The notes under the pieces: model-generated
Databases searched by the model: none
What the model saw: only the letters and a program-made list of their open reading frames with translations
What the model was told of the DNA's origin: nothing
In this document: positions 1 to 8,662 of the stretch, in pieces
Layout: every line of letters starts with the position of its first letter
How positions within the stretch are numbered: the stretch's first letter is position 1
Source of the DNA: Verrucomicrobiaceae bacterium
GTDB lineage: Bacteria > Verrucomicrobiota > Verrucomicrobiia > Verrucomicrobiales > Verrucomicrobiaceae
Assembly: GCA_947507875.1 (NCBI GenBank)
Contig: CANNQP010000004.1
Span: 1 to 64,000 of the forward strand
Length of the DNA stretch: 64,000 nucleotides
Direction of reading: 5' to 3'
Made by a program: the position numbers and the translations under genes

Positions 1-261
1 CACGATGCCCTCGTAGTCGAGATAAGCCCCAAGCGGCCCCTTGTCCTTGTTCAGCTCGTAAGCCTCGTCCGCCTTGAAGCGATGCGGGCAGAAACGGTCC
101 TCTTGCGCATAAATGCCAACCGTGCGGATGCCCAACTCTGTGGCCGCCCGCATCACACGAATGGCAATTTCAGAGCGGTTCGCGACCATCAGCTTCTTGA
201 TCGGACGGATCGAAGAAACTGCGGTGATTTCGGCTTTAGCGGCGGCGGACTTCTTGGACAT
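1..261 (-). CDS. pyc: Pyruvate carboxylase, N-terminal fragment (cut by window edge)
   Basis: This gene runs off the left edge; only its first 87 codons are present, and it is absent from the ORF track because it has no stop here. The reverse-strand translation begins MSKKSAAAKAEITAV and continues with KKLMVANRSEIAIRVMRAA and then YAQEDRFCPHRFKADEAY. This is the start of the biotin carboxylase domain, and the QEDRFCPHRFKADEAY stretch resembles pyruvate carboxylase more than acetyl-CoA carboxylase AccC. The enzyme makes oxaloacetate from pyruvate, bicarbonate and ATP to refill the TCA cycle, which fits the neighbouring succinate dehydrogenase genes. The ATG at 261 begins a short Lys/Ala-rich leader of about 20 residues before the conserved domain. 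A terminator at 375-405 separates it from sdhB. The subtype is inferred from a fragment. Confidence 0.85.
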   Translation of the reverse strand, partial: MSKKSAAAKAEITAVSSIRPIKKLMVANRSEIAIRVMRAATELGIRTVGIYAQEDRFCPHRFKADEAYELNKDKGPLGAYLDYEGIV

Positions 262-374
262 GGCGAGGGTTTTTGAAAAAGGGAGCAGGTCGAATACCTG
301 GAAAAAGGCGCGCGATTCTCCACACTAGTCTTAGCTTTGCAAGATAGGAACTCAGCAGGAACGAAAGAGGACAC

Positions 375-405
375 AAAAAAGCCTCCAGGCTCTTGCCTGA
401 AGGCT
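375..405 (-). terminator. Intrinsic terminator after sdhCAB
   Basis: On the minus strand an 11-bp stem (AGCCTTCAGGC / GCCTGGAGGCT, one mismatch, 4-nt loop AAGA) is followed directly by TTTTTT. It lies 25 bases past the sdhB stop, so it should end the sdh operon transcript and insulate the pyc gene downstream. Confidence 0.85.
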
Positions 406-429
406 ATTTCGATAGAGCCGATGAACGAG

Positions 430-1218
430 TTACTCTCCGCCCTCGGCGCGCTCTTGATGACCGATAAGAGATTCTTTCACGGCAGCAACGGCATAATCGC
501 GATTCAGCTTAGTGATCCAGCGAACGCTGATCTCCTTCGGGCAGGCAGCTTCACACTCATAGTGGTTAGTGCAGTTGCCAAAACCTTCTTTGTCCATCTG
601 ACGCACCATGGCGATGGTGCGGCGATCTTTCTCAGGCTGCCCTTGCGGAAGTGAATTGAGCTGACCTGCCTTGGCAGAGACGAAGAGCATCGCACTGGCA
701 TTTTTGCAGGCAGCTACACAAGCACCACAACCAATGCAAGCCGCAGCGTCCATAGCTGCGTCGGCGACTTCTTTCCCAATCAAGATAGCATTGGCATCAG
801 GCGCTGAACCGGTGCGGACCGTGACAAAGCCACCCGCTCGCTGGATTCGATCAAAGGCTCCACGATCCACGACCAAGTCTTTGATCACAGGAAACGCAGT
901 TGCACGGAAGGGTTCAATCCAAATGGTGTCGCCAGTGCGGAATTTGCGCATGTGAAGCTGGCAAGTCGTCGTAGCCTTCTCAGGGCCATGAGGCACGCCA
1001 TTGATTGTCATGGAACACATGCCACAAATGCCTTCGCGGCAATCATGATCGAAAGCGAAGGGCTCCTCGCCTTTGGCAATGAGACGTTCATTGACGATGT
1101 CCATCATTTCCAAAAAGGAAGCGTGATCAGGGATATCCTGAGCTTCGATGTCTTGGAAGTGGCCTGAATGACCACGATTTTGACGCCAGACTTTGAGGTG
1201 AAGATTGAGAAGAGACAT
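430..1218 (-). CDS. sdhB: Succinate dehydrogenase / fumarate reductase iron-sulfur subunit
   Basis: This is the iron-sulfur subunit of membrane complex II. It carries electrons from the flavin of SdhA to the membrane anchor SdhC. Of 262 residues, the N-terminal ferredoxin domain holds the 2Fe-2S ligands in CREGICGMC plus a later Cys in [11 protein letters not shown] (about residues 60-90). The C-terminal domain holds [11 protein letters not shown] for the 4Fe-4S cluster and [15 protein letters not shown] with the remaining Cys ligands. The sequence resembles the fumarate-reductase-type SdhB found with a single b558-type anchor rather than the E. coli type. It is the last gene of sdhCAB, 39 bases after sdhA, and is followed by an intrinsic terminator. 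Start ATG at 1218. Confidence 0.95.
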   Translation of the reverse strand: MSLLNLHLKVWRQNRGHSGHFQDIEAQDIPDHASFLEMMDIVNERLIAKGEEPFAFDHDCREGICGMCSMTINGVPHGPEKATTTCQLHMRKFRTGDTIWIEPFRATAFPVIKDLVVDRGAFDRIQRAGGFVTVRTGSAPDANAILIGKEVADAAMDAAACIGCGACVAACKNASAMLFVSAKAGQLNSLPQGQPEKDRRTIAMVRQMDKEGFGNCTNHYECEAACPKEISVRWITKLNRDYAVAAVKESLIGHQERAEGGE

Positions 1219-1257
1219 GGGCCTAGAAAAAAGAAAATTTGTTCAGATCAGAATCTC

Positions 1258-3174
1258 TTATTTGTAGCTTCGAACGCTGAGATGCACCTCTTCGAAGCTC
1301 AAAGGCTCTTTGTTCAGAGTGGGCTTGGAGAGGTCTCCGGTGTATTGCCAAGCGGCAGAATAACAGAAACTTTCATCATCACGCTTTGCTTCACCATCGG
1401 GATACTGATGTTCAGTGCGGAAATGGCCACCACAGCTTTCTTCGCGATGAAGAGCATCCTGACAAAGGAGCTCGGCGAACTCCATGAAGTCGGCGACACG
1501 ACCTGCTTTTTCGAGTTCGGGATTGCAGGCTTCGCCTGAACCAGGAACGATGACACTGCTCCAGAACTCTTCACGAAGCGCAGGAATTTTGCGCAACGCC
1601 TCTTCAAGACCCTCTTTGTCGCGCGCCATGCCGCACTTATCCCAAACGAGAAGACCAAGCTCACGATGGAAGCTGTCCACACTGCGCTTGCCCTTGATAC
1701 CGAGGAACTTGCGAGTGCGCTGATTCGCCTCTTCTAATGCTTTTTTGAATTCAGGATGCTCGGTCGTGATACTACCCGGATTCTGGGTGACAAGGTAAGG
1801 AGCAATGGTCGTCGGGATGACAAAATAACCGTCCGCAAGCCCCTGCATCAGCGCTGATGCCCCAAGGCGATTGGCACCGTGATCTGAGAAGTTGGCTTCA
1901 CCAAGCACATGCAGCCCAGGTAGGTTGCTCATCAAGTTGTAGTCCACCCAAAGTCCACCCATCGTGTAATGCACGGCAGGATAGATGCGCATCGGTTGTT
2001 TGTACGCGCTTTCTCCGGTAATGCGCTCGTACATATCGAAGAGGTTACCGTAGCGCTCAGCAATCGTCTTTTGACCAAACAGCTGAATAGCCTCTGCAAA
2101 ATCGAGATAAACACCACGACCGCCAGGACCGACACCACGTCCTTCATCACACGCCTCTTTAGCAGCACGTGAGGATATGTCGCGAGGGGCGAGGTTACCA
2201 AAGCTGGGATATTTGCGCTCCAGGTAGTAGTCGCGGTCCGCCTCAGGAATCTGAGCCGGAGGCTTGCCTATATCTGCGGCCTTTTTGGGCACCCAAACAC
2301 GGCCATCATTGCGCAAAGACTCCGACATCAACGTGAGCTTGCTTTGATAGTCACCGCTCACAGGAATGCAGGTCGGGTGAATTTGGGTGTAGCAAGGATT
2401 CGCAAAGTAAGCTCCCTTTTTGTGGGCTCTCCAAGTTGCCGTGACGTTGCACCCCATGGCGTTGGTGGAGAGATAAAAGACGTTTCCGTAACCTCCAGTA
2501 CACAGAAGCACGGCGTCTCCTGCATGGGCTTCGATTTGACCAGTCACCAAATTGCGCGTGATGATGCCTTTGGCATGGCCATCCACAACGACGACATCGA
2601 GCATTTCGGTGCGCGGATACATGGTCACGCCACCGCGATTGATTTCTTTGTTCAGTGCGGAATAAGCCCCCAGAAGAAGCTGCTGACCAGTCTGACCGCG
2701 AGCGTAAAAGGTTCGGCTGACCTGAGCTCCGCCGAAAGAGCGGTTTGCCAGACCACCGCCATATTCGCGAGCAAAAGGAACCCCTTGAGCTACGCATTGA
2801 TCGATGATGTTCACGCTGACTTCGGCGAGACGATGCACATTGGCCTCGCGAGCACGAAAATCACCACCTTTGACGGTGTCATAAAAAAGACGATGAACGC
2901 TATCTCCGTCGTTTTGGTAATTCTTGGCAGCGTTGATGCCCCCTTGAGCGGCAATGGAATGAGCACGCCGAGGACTGTCCTGGAAGCAGAAGCATTTCAC
3001 TTGGTAGCCCAGCTCGGACAGCGTGGCAGCGGCGGAGGAGCCAGCAAGACCGCTTCCGACGACGAGCACGGTGTACTTGCGCTTATTCTTGGGATTAATG
3101 AGCTTGGAGTCCTGCTTGTGCTTGGACCACTTCATGGCCATCGGGCCGGAGGGAATCTTGGAGTCTAGTGCCAT
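1258..3174 (-). CDS. sdhA: Succinate dehydrogenase / fumarate reductase flavoprotein subunit
   Basis: This catalytic subunit of complex II oxidises succinate to fumarate with covalently bound FAD. The FAD-binding Rossmann motif [12 protein letters not shown] is near residue 38, and the His that normally carries FAD lies in [11 protein letters not shown]. Substrate-site segments follow, including QIHPTCIP and the C-terminal [11 protein letters not shown]. At 638 residues it matches the longer type found with a b558 anchor. It lies 52 bases after sdhC and 39 before sdhB in one operon. Direction in vivo (succinate oxidation or fumarate reduction) cannot be decided from sequence; aerobic TCA use is the simpler reading beside pyruvate carboxylase. 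Confidence 0.96.
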   Translation of the reverse strand: MALDSKIPSGPMAMKWSKHKQDSKLINPKNKRKYTVLVVGSGLAGSSAAATLSELGYQVKCFCFQDSPRRAHSIAAQGGINAAKNYQNDGDSVHRLFYDTVKGGDFRAREANVHRLAEVSVNIIDQCVAQGVPFAREYGGGLANRSFGGAQVSRTFYARGQTGQQLLLGAYSALNKEINRGGVTMYPRTEMLDVVVVDGHAKGIITRNLVTGQIEAHAGDAVLLCTGGYGNVFYLSTNAMGCNVTATWRAHKKGAYFANPCYTQIHPTCIPVSGDYQSKLTLMSESLRNDGRVWVPKKAADIGKPPAQIPEADRDYYLERKYPSFGNLAPRDISSRAAKEACDEGRGVGPGGRGVYLDFAEAIQLFGQKTIAERYGNLFDMYERITGESAYKQPMRIYPAVHYTMGGLWVDYNLMSNLPGLHVLGEANFSDHGANRLGASALMQGLADGYFVIPTTIAPYLVTQNPGSITTEHPEFKKALEEANQRTRKFLGIKGKRSVDSFHRELGLLVWDKCGMARDKEGLEEALRKIPALREEFWSSVIVPGSGEACNPELEKAGRVADFMEFAELLCQDALHREESCGGHFRTEHQYPDGEAKRDDESFCYSAAWQYTGDLSKPTLNKEPLSFEEVHLSVRSYK

Positions 3175-3226
3175 AACAGCCTTGGTGTGACAGGATTAAC
3201 AGGATGAAAGGAAAACGCAGAAAAAA

Positions 3227-3937
3227 TCAACCACCGTAGCCCAGCAGCCAAATGGCGATTGGGATCGAACAATTGCCAACCAAGATCAGGGTGGCATAAG
3301 CATGACCCAAGGTTTTGAAAAGCGGTGCTGTGCGATGGGTGGTCAGGCCGAGTGTCTGAAACAGACTGCTCACGCCGTGGCTCAGGTGACTGTAAAGTAA
3401 CGCCATGGCGATGATGTAAAAAATGGATGCAGGAGCCCAGGAAAAGCCATCAATCACCATTTTGTAAACATTGTGGACAGTTTCACCATGAAGCTGGGTT
3501 TTATAAGCATCACTGTTGTAGTCATTACCCACGCGAACGGTGAAGTGAAGGAGGTGATAGACAACGAACGCTAAAATTGTCATGCCGCTCCAGATCATGG
3601 CACGAGATGACTTGCTAGAAACCTGGGCTTTGTGCTGCCCATAAGGGTCCTGGCGGGCAGATCGATTTTGCTTGGTCAATTGAACTGTGGCTAGAATATG
3701 AATGGCAACCGCTGCCAGCAGTCCCAGACGTGCGATCCAAACCCCACCGCCATGCAAGGACGTCTGGAGCATGTGTCCATATTCATTGATCGCGTCAGGA
3801 CCTGCAAAGATGAGCAGGTTTCCGATCATGTGGCCTAGCACAAAAATCACCAGAACGGCACCCGTCAGGGCAACGAGGATTTTTTTGCCAATGGAAGAAG
3901 CATAAAAACGAGAGAGAGAGTCGAGAACAGCGCTCAT
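3227..3937 (-). CDS. sdhC: Succinate dehydrogenase cytochrome b558-type membrane anchor
   Basis: This integral membrane protein anchors SdhAB and passes electrons to quinone. About five hydrophobic segments are visible, for example KILVALTGAVLVIFVLGHMI, LGLLAAVAIHILATV and a C-terminal ATLILVGNCSIPIAIWLLGY. His residues in the helices (GHMIGN, VAIHILA, VYHLLHFTV, LLYSHLSHG) are the expected ligands of two b-type haems. The single-anchor, five-helix form matches the SdhC_b558 family, so no SdhD is expected and none is present. The ORF track starts at 3961; I prefer the second ATG at 3937 (MSAVLDSLSRF) because the upstream residues MPIWKIPS add nothing conserved. Confidence 0.92.
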   Translation of the reverse strand: MSAVLDSLSRFYASSIGKKILVALTGAVLVIFVLGHMIGNLLIFAGPDAINEYGHMLQTSLHGGGVWIARLGLLAAVAIHILATVQLTKQNRSARQDPYGQHKAQVSSKSSRAMIWSGMTILAFVVYHLLHFTVRVGNDYNSDAYKTQLHGETVHNVYKMVIDGFSWAPASIFYIIAMALLYSHLSHGVSSLFQTLGLTTHRTAPLFKTLGHAYATLILVGNCSIPIAIWLLGYGG

Positions 3938-4110
3938 GGAGGGAATTTTCCATATGGGCATACGGCTTGTTCAGGCAAGCGGCACGTCGATTTTTACGCT
4001 TAATTTTTTTTGCTGCTTATTGAGCCTGAATCGCATTTATATCTTGCAGTTTTCTTCCCAACCCGGTCATGCATTGCATCGAATGCCCTATCTGAACAGC
4101 TTGGGGGAAA

Positions 4111-5391
4111 CTACTCTAGAAATTCCTCCATCTCAGGAATGCGCGTGAAAGCGATTTTGGTCCCCGAGAAGGCTTTAACTTCATCCGGCAGAAATCCGAG
4201 AGCGACGCTATCACGACCGAAGTGCTGATTCAGATGATCCATCACGCGCGATAGGCGATGCTGGCGCGCCATTTTCTCTTCAGAGATAAGGCGAAAGTTA
4301 CAAAAAAGCTCCATCTGCTTGGGCTGATGCACGCTCTCCAAACCATAAAGTGTGACTGATAGCTTTTTAATCCGAGCCCAGCGCACTTGGCCTAACACGA
4401 TGGGCCACAGCTCAAACAACGCATGCATAAGGGTGTATGTATCTTGCGTTGGCCAAGGCAACCTCATGGCAGCTGCCCCCTGAGCTTTCTCCTCGGTCTT
4501 GACGGAAAGACTAAGCTCGCTGGCATTCCAGTCTTGCCGACGCAAGCGACTGGCCGCTTTGGAAAGCAACCGACGCGCAACAACGGCAGCCTCGGGAGGA
4601 CACCGAAACTCAGGGGATAAAACATGGCTATGCCCCATACTGCGCGATTGTTGCGGAAACGCCCCTAAGTCATGACCATGCAACTCTTGCCAAAAGCGAT
4701 CCCCCCCTACCCCACCCCAAACCGCATGGAGTTCTGCGGGTGTCGCATGCCATAGATCCTGCACCGTCAAAATCCCCGCAGCATGCAATCGGGGCTCCAT
4801 CCGACGACCTATTCCAAACAGGTCCGTCAGATCCCACCCCATCAGGGCATCGGGTAGATCAGCGATGTGCAACACCGTGAGTCCATCAGGCTTTTTCAGA
4901 TCACTGGCAATTTTCGCTAAATAGCGGTTAGGGGCTATACCCATCGAGCAGGTGATGCATTCTCCGAGTCTTTGACGCAATCCCCTTTTGATTTGTCGAG
5001 CTAAGTCCAACGCAGACGCTTCACTTTGACGTGGCGGGTCCAGAAGCAAGCCCATTTCATCAATCGAGGCGACCACTTCAATCGGATAATAGCATTCAAT
5101 CACCCTTTTGATCTGCTCATGAAATTCGACATACTTGGAGTGGTCGGCTTGCACCAAGATCAACTCAGGACATCTTTGGCGTGCTTCGCCGATATTGGTT
5201 CCTGTCTTGATGCCAAAGCCTTTGGCCTGATGGCTAGCTGCAATCGCACAAGTGCTATCCGAGATCACAGGAACCACCGCCACGGGTTTACCCCTCAAAC
5301 GAGGGTTCAGCTGCTGCTCGACGCTAGCGAAGTAGCTGTTTAGATCCAAAAATAACCATCGAAGGGGTGATGATGAACACGATTGCTTCAT
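4111..5391 (-). CDS. Y-family DNA polymerase (DinB/Pol IV-like)
   Basis: This is a translesion DNA polymerase of 426 residues. The palm begins with RWLFLDLNSYFASVEQQ (metal-binding Asp and steric-gate Tyr region). VVASIDEMGLLLD holds the Asp-Glu pair of the active site, and CSMGIAPNRYLAKIASDLKKPDG is the fingers/palm signature. A helix-hairpin-helix region (DLFGIGRRMEPRL) and a little-finger domain follow. Because the catalytic acids are present it should be active, unlike ImuB, which normally lacks them. No imuA or dnaE2 is adjacent. I do not see a clear clamp-binding motif at the C-terminus. A palindrome matching a LexA box lies 28 bases upstream of the ATG at 5391, so SOS control is likely. 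Confidence 0.88.
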   Translation of the reverse strand: MKQSCSSSPLRWLFLDLNSYFASVEQQLNPRLRGKPVAVVPVISDSTCAIAASHQAKGFGIKTGTNIGEARQRCPELILVQADHSKYVEFHEQIKRVIECYYPIEVVASIDEMGLLLDPPRQSEASALDLARQIKRGLRQRLGECITCSMGIAPNRYLAKIASDLKKPDGLTVLHIADLPDALMGWDLTDLFGIGRRMEPRLHAAGILTVQDLWHATPAELHAVWGGVGGDRFWQELHGHDLGAFPQQSRSMGHSHVLSPEFRCPPEAAVVARRLLSKAASRLRRQDWNASELSLSVKTEEKAQGAAAMRLPWPTQDTYTLMHALFELWPIVLGQVRWARIKKLSVTLYGLESVHQPKQMELFCNFRLISEEKMARQHRLSRVMDHLNQHFGRDSVALGFLPDEVKAFSGTKIAFTRIPEMEEFLE

Positions 5392-5418
5392 GTCATCTAA
5401 ATTAGCAGCATTGAAATG

Positions 5419-5432
5419 AGTTCAAATGAACA
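5419..5432 (-). promoter_or_regulatory. Candidate LexA (SOS) box upstream of the Y-family polymerase
   Basis: On the minus strand the site reads TGTTCATTTGAACT. It matches the TGTTC-N4-GAACA LexA motif reported for Verrucomicrobia at 9 of 10 fixed positions. It sits 28-41 bases before the start codon of an error-prone polymerase, where a repressor would block transcription. A TTGAAA element just upstream (about 5434-5439) could be a -35 box, but no good -10 box is seen. Confidence 0.65.
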
Positions 5433-5886
5433 CTTTTCAAAAATTCTCCATTCTGAAACCTCAATCGCTGATTCACTGTCATGATGAAACCAAAATGGGG
5501 AATTTAAATCCTTGATGATCAATGGTTCGATTAACCATAACCCTCATCTTCATATGCACCCTGATCTAGAGCGGCCCGATGACCTGGATGCCGCTTTCAA
5601 AATCAGATCGCTGCGCCATGCGGCTGGCAAGGAATCGTGCAACTCCTGTGCATTCGCTTTCGCCTGATTGGCCAAGCAAAATGAGTCATCCTGTAGATCG
5701 CCCTAGCCGCACACCATTGAGAATCGGCATGCACCTCATGCGGCCAAACCTCATGATGCTCGGTTTAAAAACCACTTCTGCAAAGAAACTGAACTGATCA
5801 CCATGGACAAAATTTGATGAACTTATCAATTTAAACGATAGCCCGAAAGCATGAGAAGAAGAGTCCGTTAGGGCATTCCACACTCG
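5433..5886. other. Intergenic stretch, no gene recognised
   Basis: Roughly 450 bases between the divergent polymerase and esterase genes. The only ORFs (72 and 65 codons on opposite strands, overlapping each other) show no family resemblance. The stretch must hold the promoter of the esterase gene, but no confident -10/-35 pair is visible. Confidence 0.5.
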
Positions 5887-7110
5887 ATGTTCATTTCATT
5901 CCCCCACAGGCTAGACCTCAGGATTTGGATAGTGCTCCATGCCATGCTGGTGACCACTTTAGCCAGTGAAATCTCTGTGCAAAAACTAGCAGACCTAATG
6001 GCAGACCGCTCACAGGGCACTGCAAGACAAGTCGCCAGAAAAATGGCCCTTCAACTGATGGGACAACAATCCCTTCTCAAAGGAAAAGCAGTCGTAAAGA
6101 TTGAGGGTTGCACAGTCGCTTGGGCCATCGTGAATCCCGAGCCAACTCAGGTCTTTCACACGGATGGCACCTTGCTTGGTAAAATGACACCACTGGGAGA
6201 CGATGGCTTACAAGTCTTGATTCAAACCTTTCCCAACTTCACGGAATTTGGCTATCAAATCGTATCATCAGGCCCTCCCAAAGCGCGAGGAACACTGCGC
6301 ATCGAACATTATGAGCGCGCAAAAGAAACGGAACCTAACGCAGACCTTCCACATGGAACTCTGGAGAAGTTTTCATGGGAAGAGAGCCACATTTACCCAC
6401 GCACCCAAAGAACCATCACCGTTTATATTCCAAAGAATTACACCAAGGGCGACGAAGCCTGTCTGATGGTTTGGCAAGATGGCAGCCGACATGCAGACCC
6501 CAACGGCACGCTGAGAGTAAGCACCGTTTTTGATCACCTGATTCATCAAAAACAAATGCCCGTGACGATCGGTGTTTTCGTGGATCCTGGAAGAAAGCTG
6601 GACCAGGAGGCGTCGGAGAAACCCGCCAACCGAAGCTTGGAATACGATAGTCTAGGCGAGACTTATGTTCGCTTTCTTCTCGATGAAATCCTACCGGAGA
6701 CGGAAAGAAGATTGGGGGTCAGGTTCAAAAAGACACCTGAATCACGTGCGATTGCTGGAGGCTCATCGGGAGGCATTTGCGCGTTCACTGCAGCATGGGA
6801 ACGCCCCGATCAGTTTAGTAAAGTTCTAGCTTGGGTAGGTAGCTTTGTCGATATCCGCGGAGGAAACAGCTACCCTTACCTCTTAAGGATCACCGAAAAA
6901 AAGCCTCTACGCATCTACTTGCTGGCTGGCACTCACGACTTGGACAACACATTTGGTCATTGGCCTTTAGCAAATCGGATGATGGAATCGAGCCTCAACT
7001 TCATGGGTTACGATCATCGAGTAGAATGGACTCCCTGCTTTCATGGTAGCAAGGGGATGGCACCAAACCTTCCCAACGCCCTACGCTGGCTATGGCGTGA
7101 TGTTCAATAA
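5887..7110 (+). CDS. Exported esterase of the enterochelin-esterase/EsteraseD-like family
   Basis: This 407-residue alpha/beta hydrolase is probably secreted. A hydrophobic N-terminus (RIWIVLHAMLVTTLAS) looks like a signal peptide with cleavage near residue 27. A leading region of about 130 residues may be the beta-sandwich common in Fes-like enzymes. The hydrolase domain starts near TITVYIPKNYTKG. The nucleophile elbow is AIAGGSSGGICAF, and the C-terminal FHGSKG carries a likely catalytic His. DEILPETERRLGV, just before the elbow, is typical of the putative esterase family (PF00756). The substrate is unknown; siderophore, feruloyl or acetylxylan esters are all possible. It is a single-gene unit, divergent from the polymerase gene and convergent with hpf across a shared terminator hairpin. 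Confidence 0.8.
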   Translation: MFISFPHRLDLRIWIVLHAMLVTTLASEISVQKLADLMADRSQGTARQVARKMALQLMGQQSLLKGKAVVKIEGCTVAWAIVNPEPTQVFHTDGTLLGKMTPLGDDGLQVLIQTFPNFTEFGYQIVSSGPPKARGTLRIEHYERAKETEPNADLPHGTLEKFSWEESHIYPRTQRTITVYIPKNYTKGDEACLMVWQDGSRHADPNGTLRVSTVFDHLIHQKQMPVTIGVFVDPGRKLDQEASEKPANRSLEYDSLGETYVRFLLDEILPETERRLGVRFKKTPESRAIAGGSSGGICAFTAAWERPDQFSKVLAWVGSFVDIRGGNSYPYLLRITEKKPLRIYLLAGTHDLDNTFGHWPLANRMMESSLNFMGYDHRVEWTPCFHGSKGMAPNLPNALRWLWRDVQ

Positions 7111-7145
7111 AAACCACGGTATGTCTTCCGACATGCCCGTGGTTT
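7111..7145. terminator. Bidirectional terminator between esterase and hpf
   Basis: A strong hairpin with outer stem AAACCACGG / CCGTGGTTT and inner stem ATGTC / GACAT around a TTCC loop starts one base after the esterase stop. T-rich sequence follows on the plus strand and A-rich sequence flanks the other side, so it can serve both convergent genes. It is 35 bases past the hpf stop on the minus strand. Confidence 0.75.
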
Positions 7146-7179
7146 CTATTATCGTGGGACCAAACAAAAGAACCGCTTA

Positions 7180-7764
7180 TTATTGACGATCTTCCGGTTC
7201 GATCACTCCATAATCGCCGTCCTTGCGTCGGAATAGAATGGCTAGCTTATGGGAAGCTTGATTGTGGAAAACAACGAAGGGGCGATCGCTCAATTCCAGA
7301 TCCATAATGGCTTCATCTGTGTAGAGGGGACGCACCTTGTATTTCTCATTGTGTACGTAGGAAGTTTCCACCTGCTCTTCTTCCGTATGAATGGCCTCCG
7401 CATGAATCACTTTTTCTTCAATGTGACGAATGCTTCCATCTTTACGGGGGCGATGACTCTTCAAAAGACGGGTTTTGAATTTGCGCATTCTCCGTGCGAT
7501 TTTGGAAATCGATTCATCAATGGAAGCATAGATGTCTTCCGTCGTGCTCTTGACTTCGATAACGATATGGTCAGCACAGAAAAGAATGATTTCAGCAATT
7601 TGCCGGTGATGCTGAACATCTAGAACCACTTTGGCTTCAATGATCCGCGGATAGTCGAGGTGCAGTCCCTCAATCTTTTTATGCGCGTAATCACGAATGG
7701 CTTCAGTGATGTCGAGATGCCGTCCAGTGATGACAATCGGTAGGTTGACGTTGTGCTTTTGCAT
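7180..7764 (-). CDS. hpf: Ribosome hibernation promoting factor, long form
   Basis: This protein binds the 30S subunit and, in its long form, dimerises ribosomes into inactive 100S particles in stationary phase. The N-terminal domain (about residues 7-105) shows VITGRHLDITEAIRDYAHKKI and the basic helix ISKIARRMRKFKTRLLKSH. The C-terminal dimerisation domain is VRPLYTDEAIMDLELSDRPFVVFHNQ followed by LAILFRRKDGDYGVIEP. Its 194 residues match the long HPF family. A strong Shine-Dalgarno (GAGGAGG) lies about 8 bases before the ATG. It is the last gene of the kdsA-lpt run, 44 bases after lptB; in many bacteria hpf instead sits by rpoN, which itself often follows lptB. Confidence 0.95.
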   Translation of the reverse strand: MQKHNVNLPIVITGRHLDITEAIRDYAHKKIEGLHLDYPRIIEAKVVLDVQHHRQIAEIILFCADHIVIEVKSTTEDIYASIDESISKIARRMRKFKTRLLKSHRPRKDGSIRHIEEKVIHAEAIHTEEEQVETSYVHNEKYKVRPLYTDEAIMDLELSDRPFVVFHNQASHKLAILFRRKDGDYGVIEPEDRQ

Positions 7765-7808
7765 GGTGTTTATCCTCCTCGGTTGGGGGTGATTTTTTGA
7801 AAAAAAGA

Positions 7809-8594
7809 CTACATGGTAAAATCCTCACCCAGATAAAGCCGTCGAGCTTCTGGGTCATTGACGAGAAATTCTTTACTGCCATGACGTCTTACTTGGCCTT
7901 CATAAATGAGATAGGCACGATCAACAATGTTCAGTGTTTCGCGTACATTGTGATCGGTGATAAGAATGGACAATCCTGCACTTCGTAGCATTCGAATAAT
8001 CTCCTGAATTTCACTGACAGCAATAGGGTCAACTCCGCTGAAAGGTTCATCCAACATTAACAATTTAGGCTCTGTTACGAGACTTCGTGCAATCGTTAGC
8101 CGCCTCTTTTCCCCCCCCGAAAGGGTGAGTGCCAAGTTATCGGCCACATGATCAATCCCAAATTTCTCCATAAGCTGTTGGCACTGATCTGCGCGCTGCT
8201 TAGGGGTAAAGTTCTGCGTCTCCATAACCGCGAGAATATTATCCCGAACCGTCAAGCGACGGAAAATCGATTCTTCTTGAGGGAGATAACCCATGCCTAG
8301 CCGCGCACGCTTAAACATCGGTTGATCAGTCGCATCAGAGCCATCGAAAAACACTTTACCTCCATTCGGCCTGACCAAACCGACAATCATGTAGAACGTC
8401 GTTGTCTTCCCTGCACCGTTAGGCCCTAGCAAACCGACAATTTCACCCTTTTTGACCTCAATATCTACCCCATTCACTACAGTGCGCCCATCGTAGATTT
8501 TTTTTAACCCTTCGGTGTGCAAAAGTTCTCCCCGTCCCTCAGAGGTTACCCTCGTGTCATGTTGTCGTTGTAGAGATGAATCCTCAATGCCCAT
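7809..8594 (-). CDS. lptB: LPS export ABC transporter ATPase LptB
   Basis: This cytoplasmic ATPase powers LPS extraction from the inner membrane with LptF/LptG (not in this window). Walker A GPNGAGKTTTFYMI, the Q-loop YLPQEESIFRRL, the ABC signature LTLSGGEKRR, Walker B LLMLDEPFSGVDP and the switch His in ITDHNVRET are all present, and the sequence is typical of LptB. It has 261 residues; the first 28 or so (MGIEDSSLQRQHDTRV) extend beyond the usual LptB start, so translation could begin later, though no better ATG was found. A run of eight G on the coding strand encodes part of the signature (8111-8118). It lies between the lptA-like gene and hpf. Confidence 0.95.
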   Translation of the reverse strand: MGIEDSSLQRQHDTRVTSEGRGELLHTEGLKKIYDGRTVVNGVDIEVKKGEIVGLLGPNGAGKTTTFYMIVGLVRPNGGKVFFDGSDATDQPMFKRARLGMGYLPQEESIFRRLTVRDNILAVMETQNFTPKQRADQCQQLMEKFGIDHVADNLALTLSGGEKRRLTIARSLVTEPKLLMLDEPFSGVDPIAVSEIQEIIRMLRSAGLSILITDHNVRETLNIVDRAYLIYEGQVRRHGSKEFLVNDPEARRLYLGEDFTM

Positions 8595-8662
8595 AAAAGA
8601 GAAATGGTTGGCTCGATTTTCTAAAGATTTAGCGACTCGTAAATCTGGTCAAATTTTGGTCA

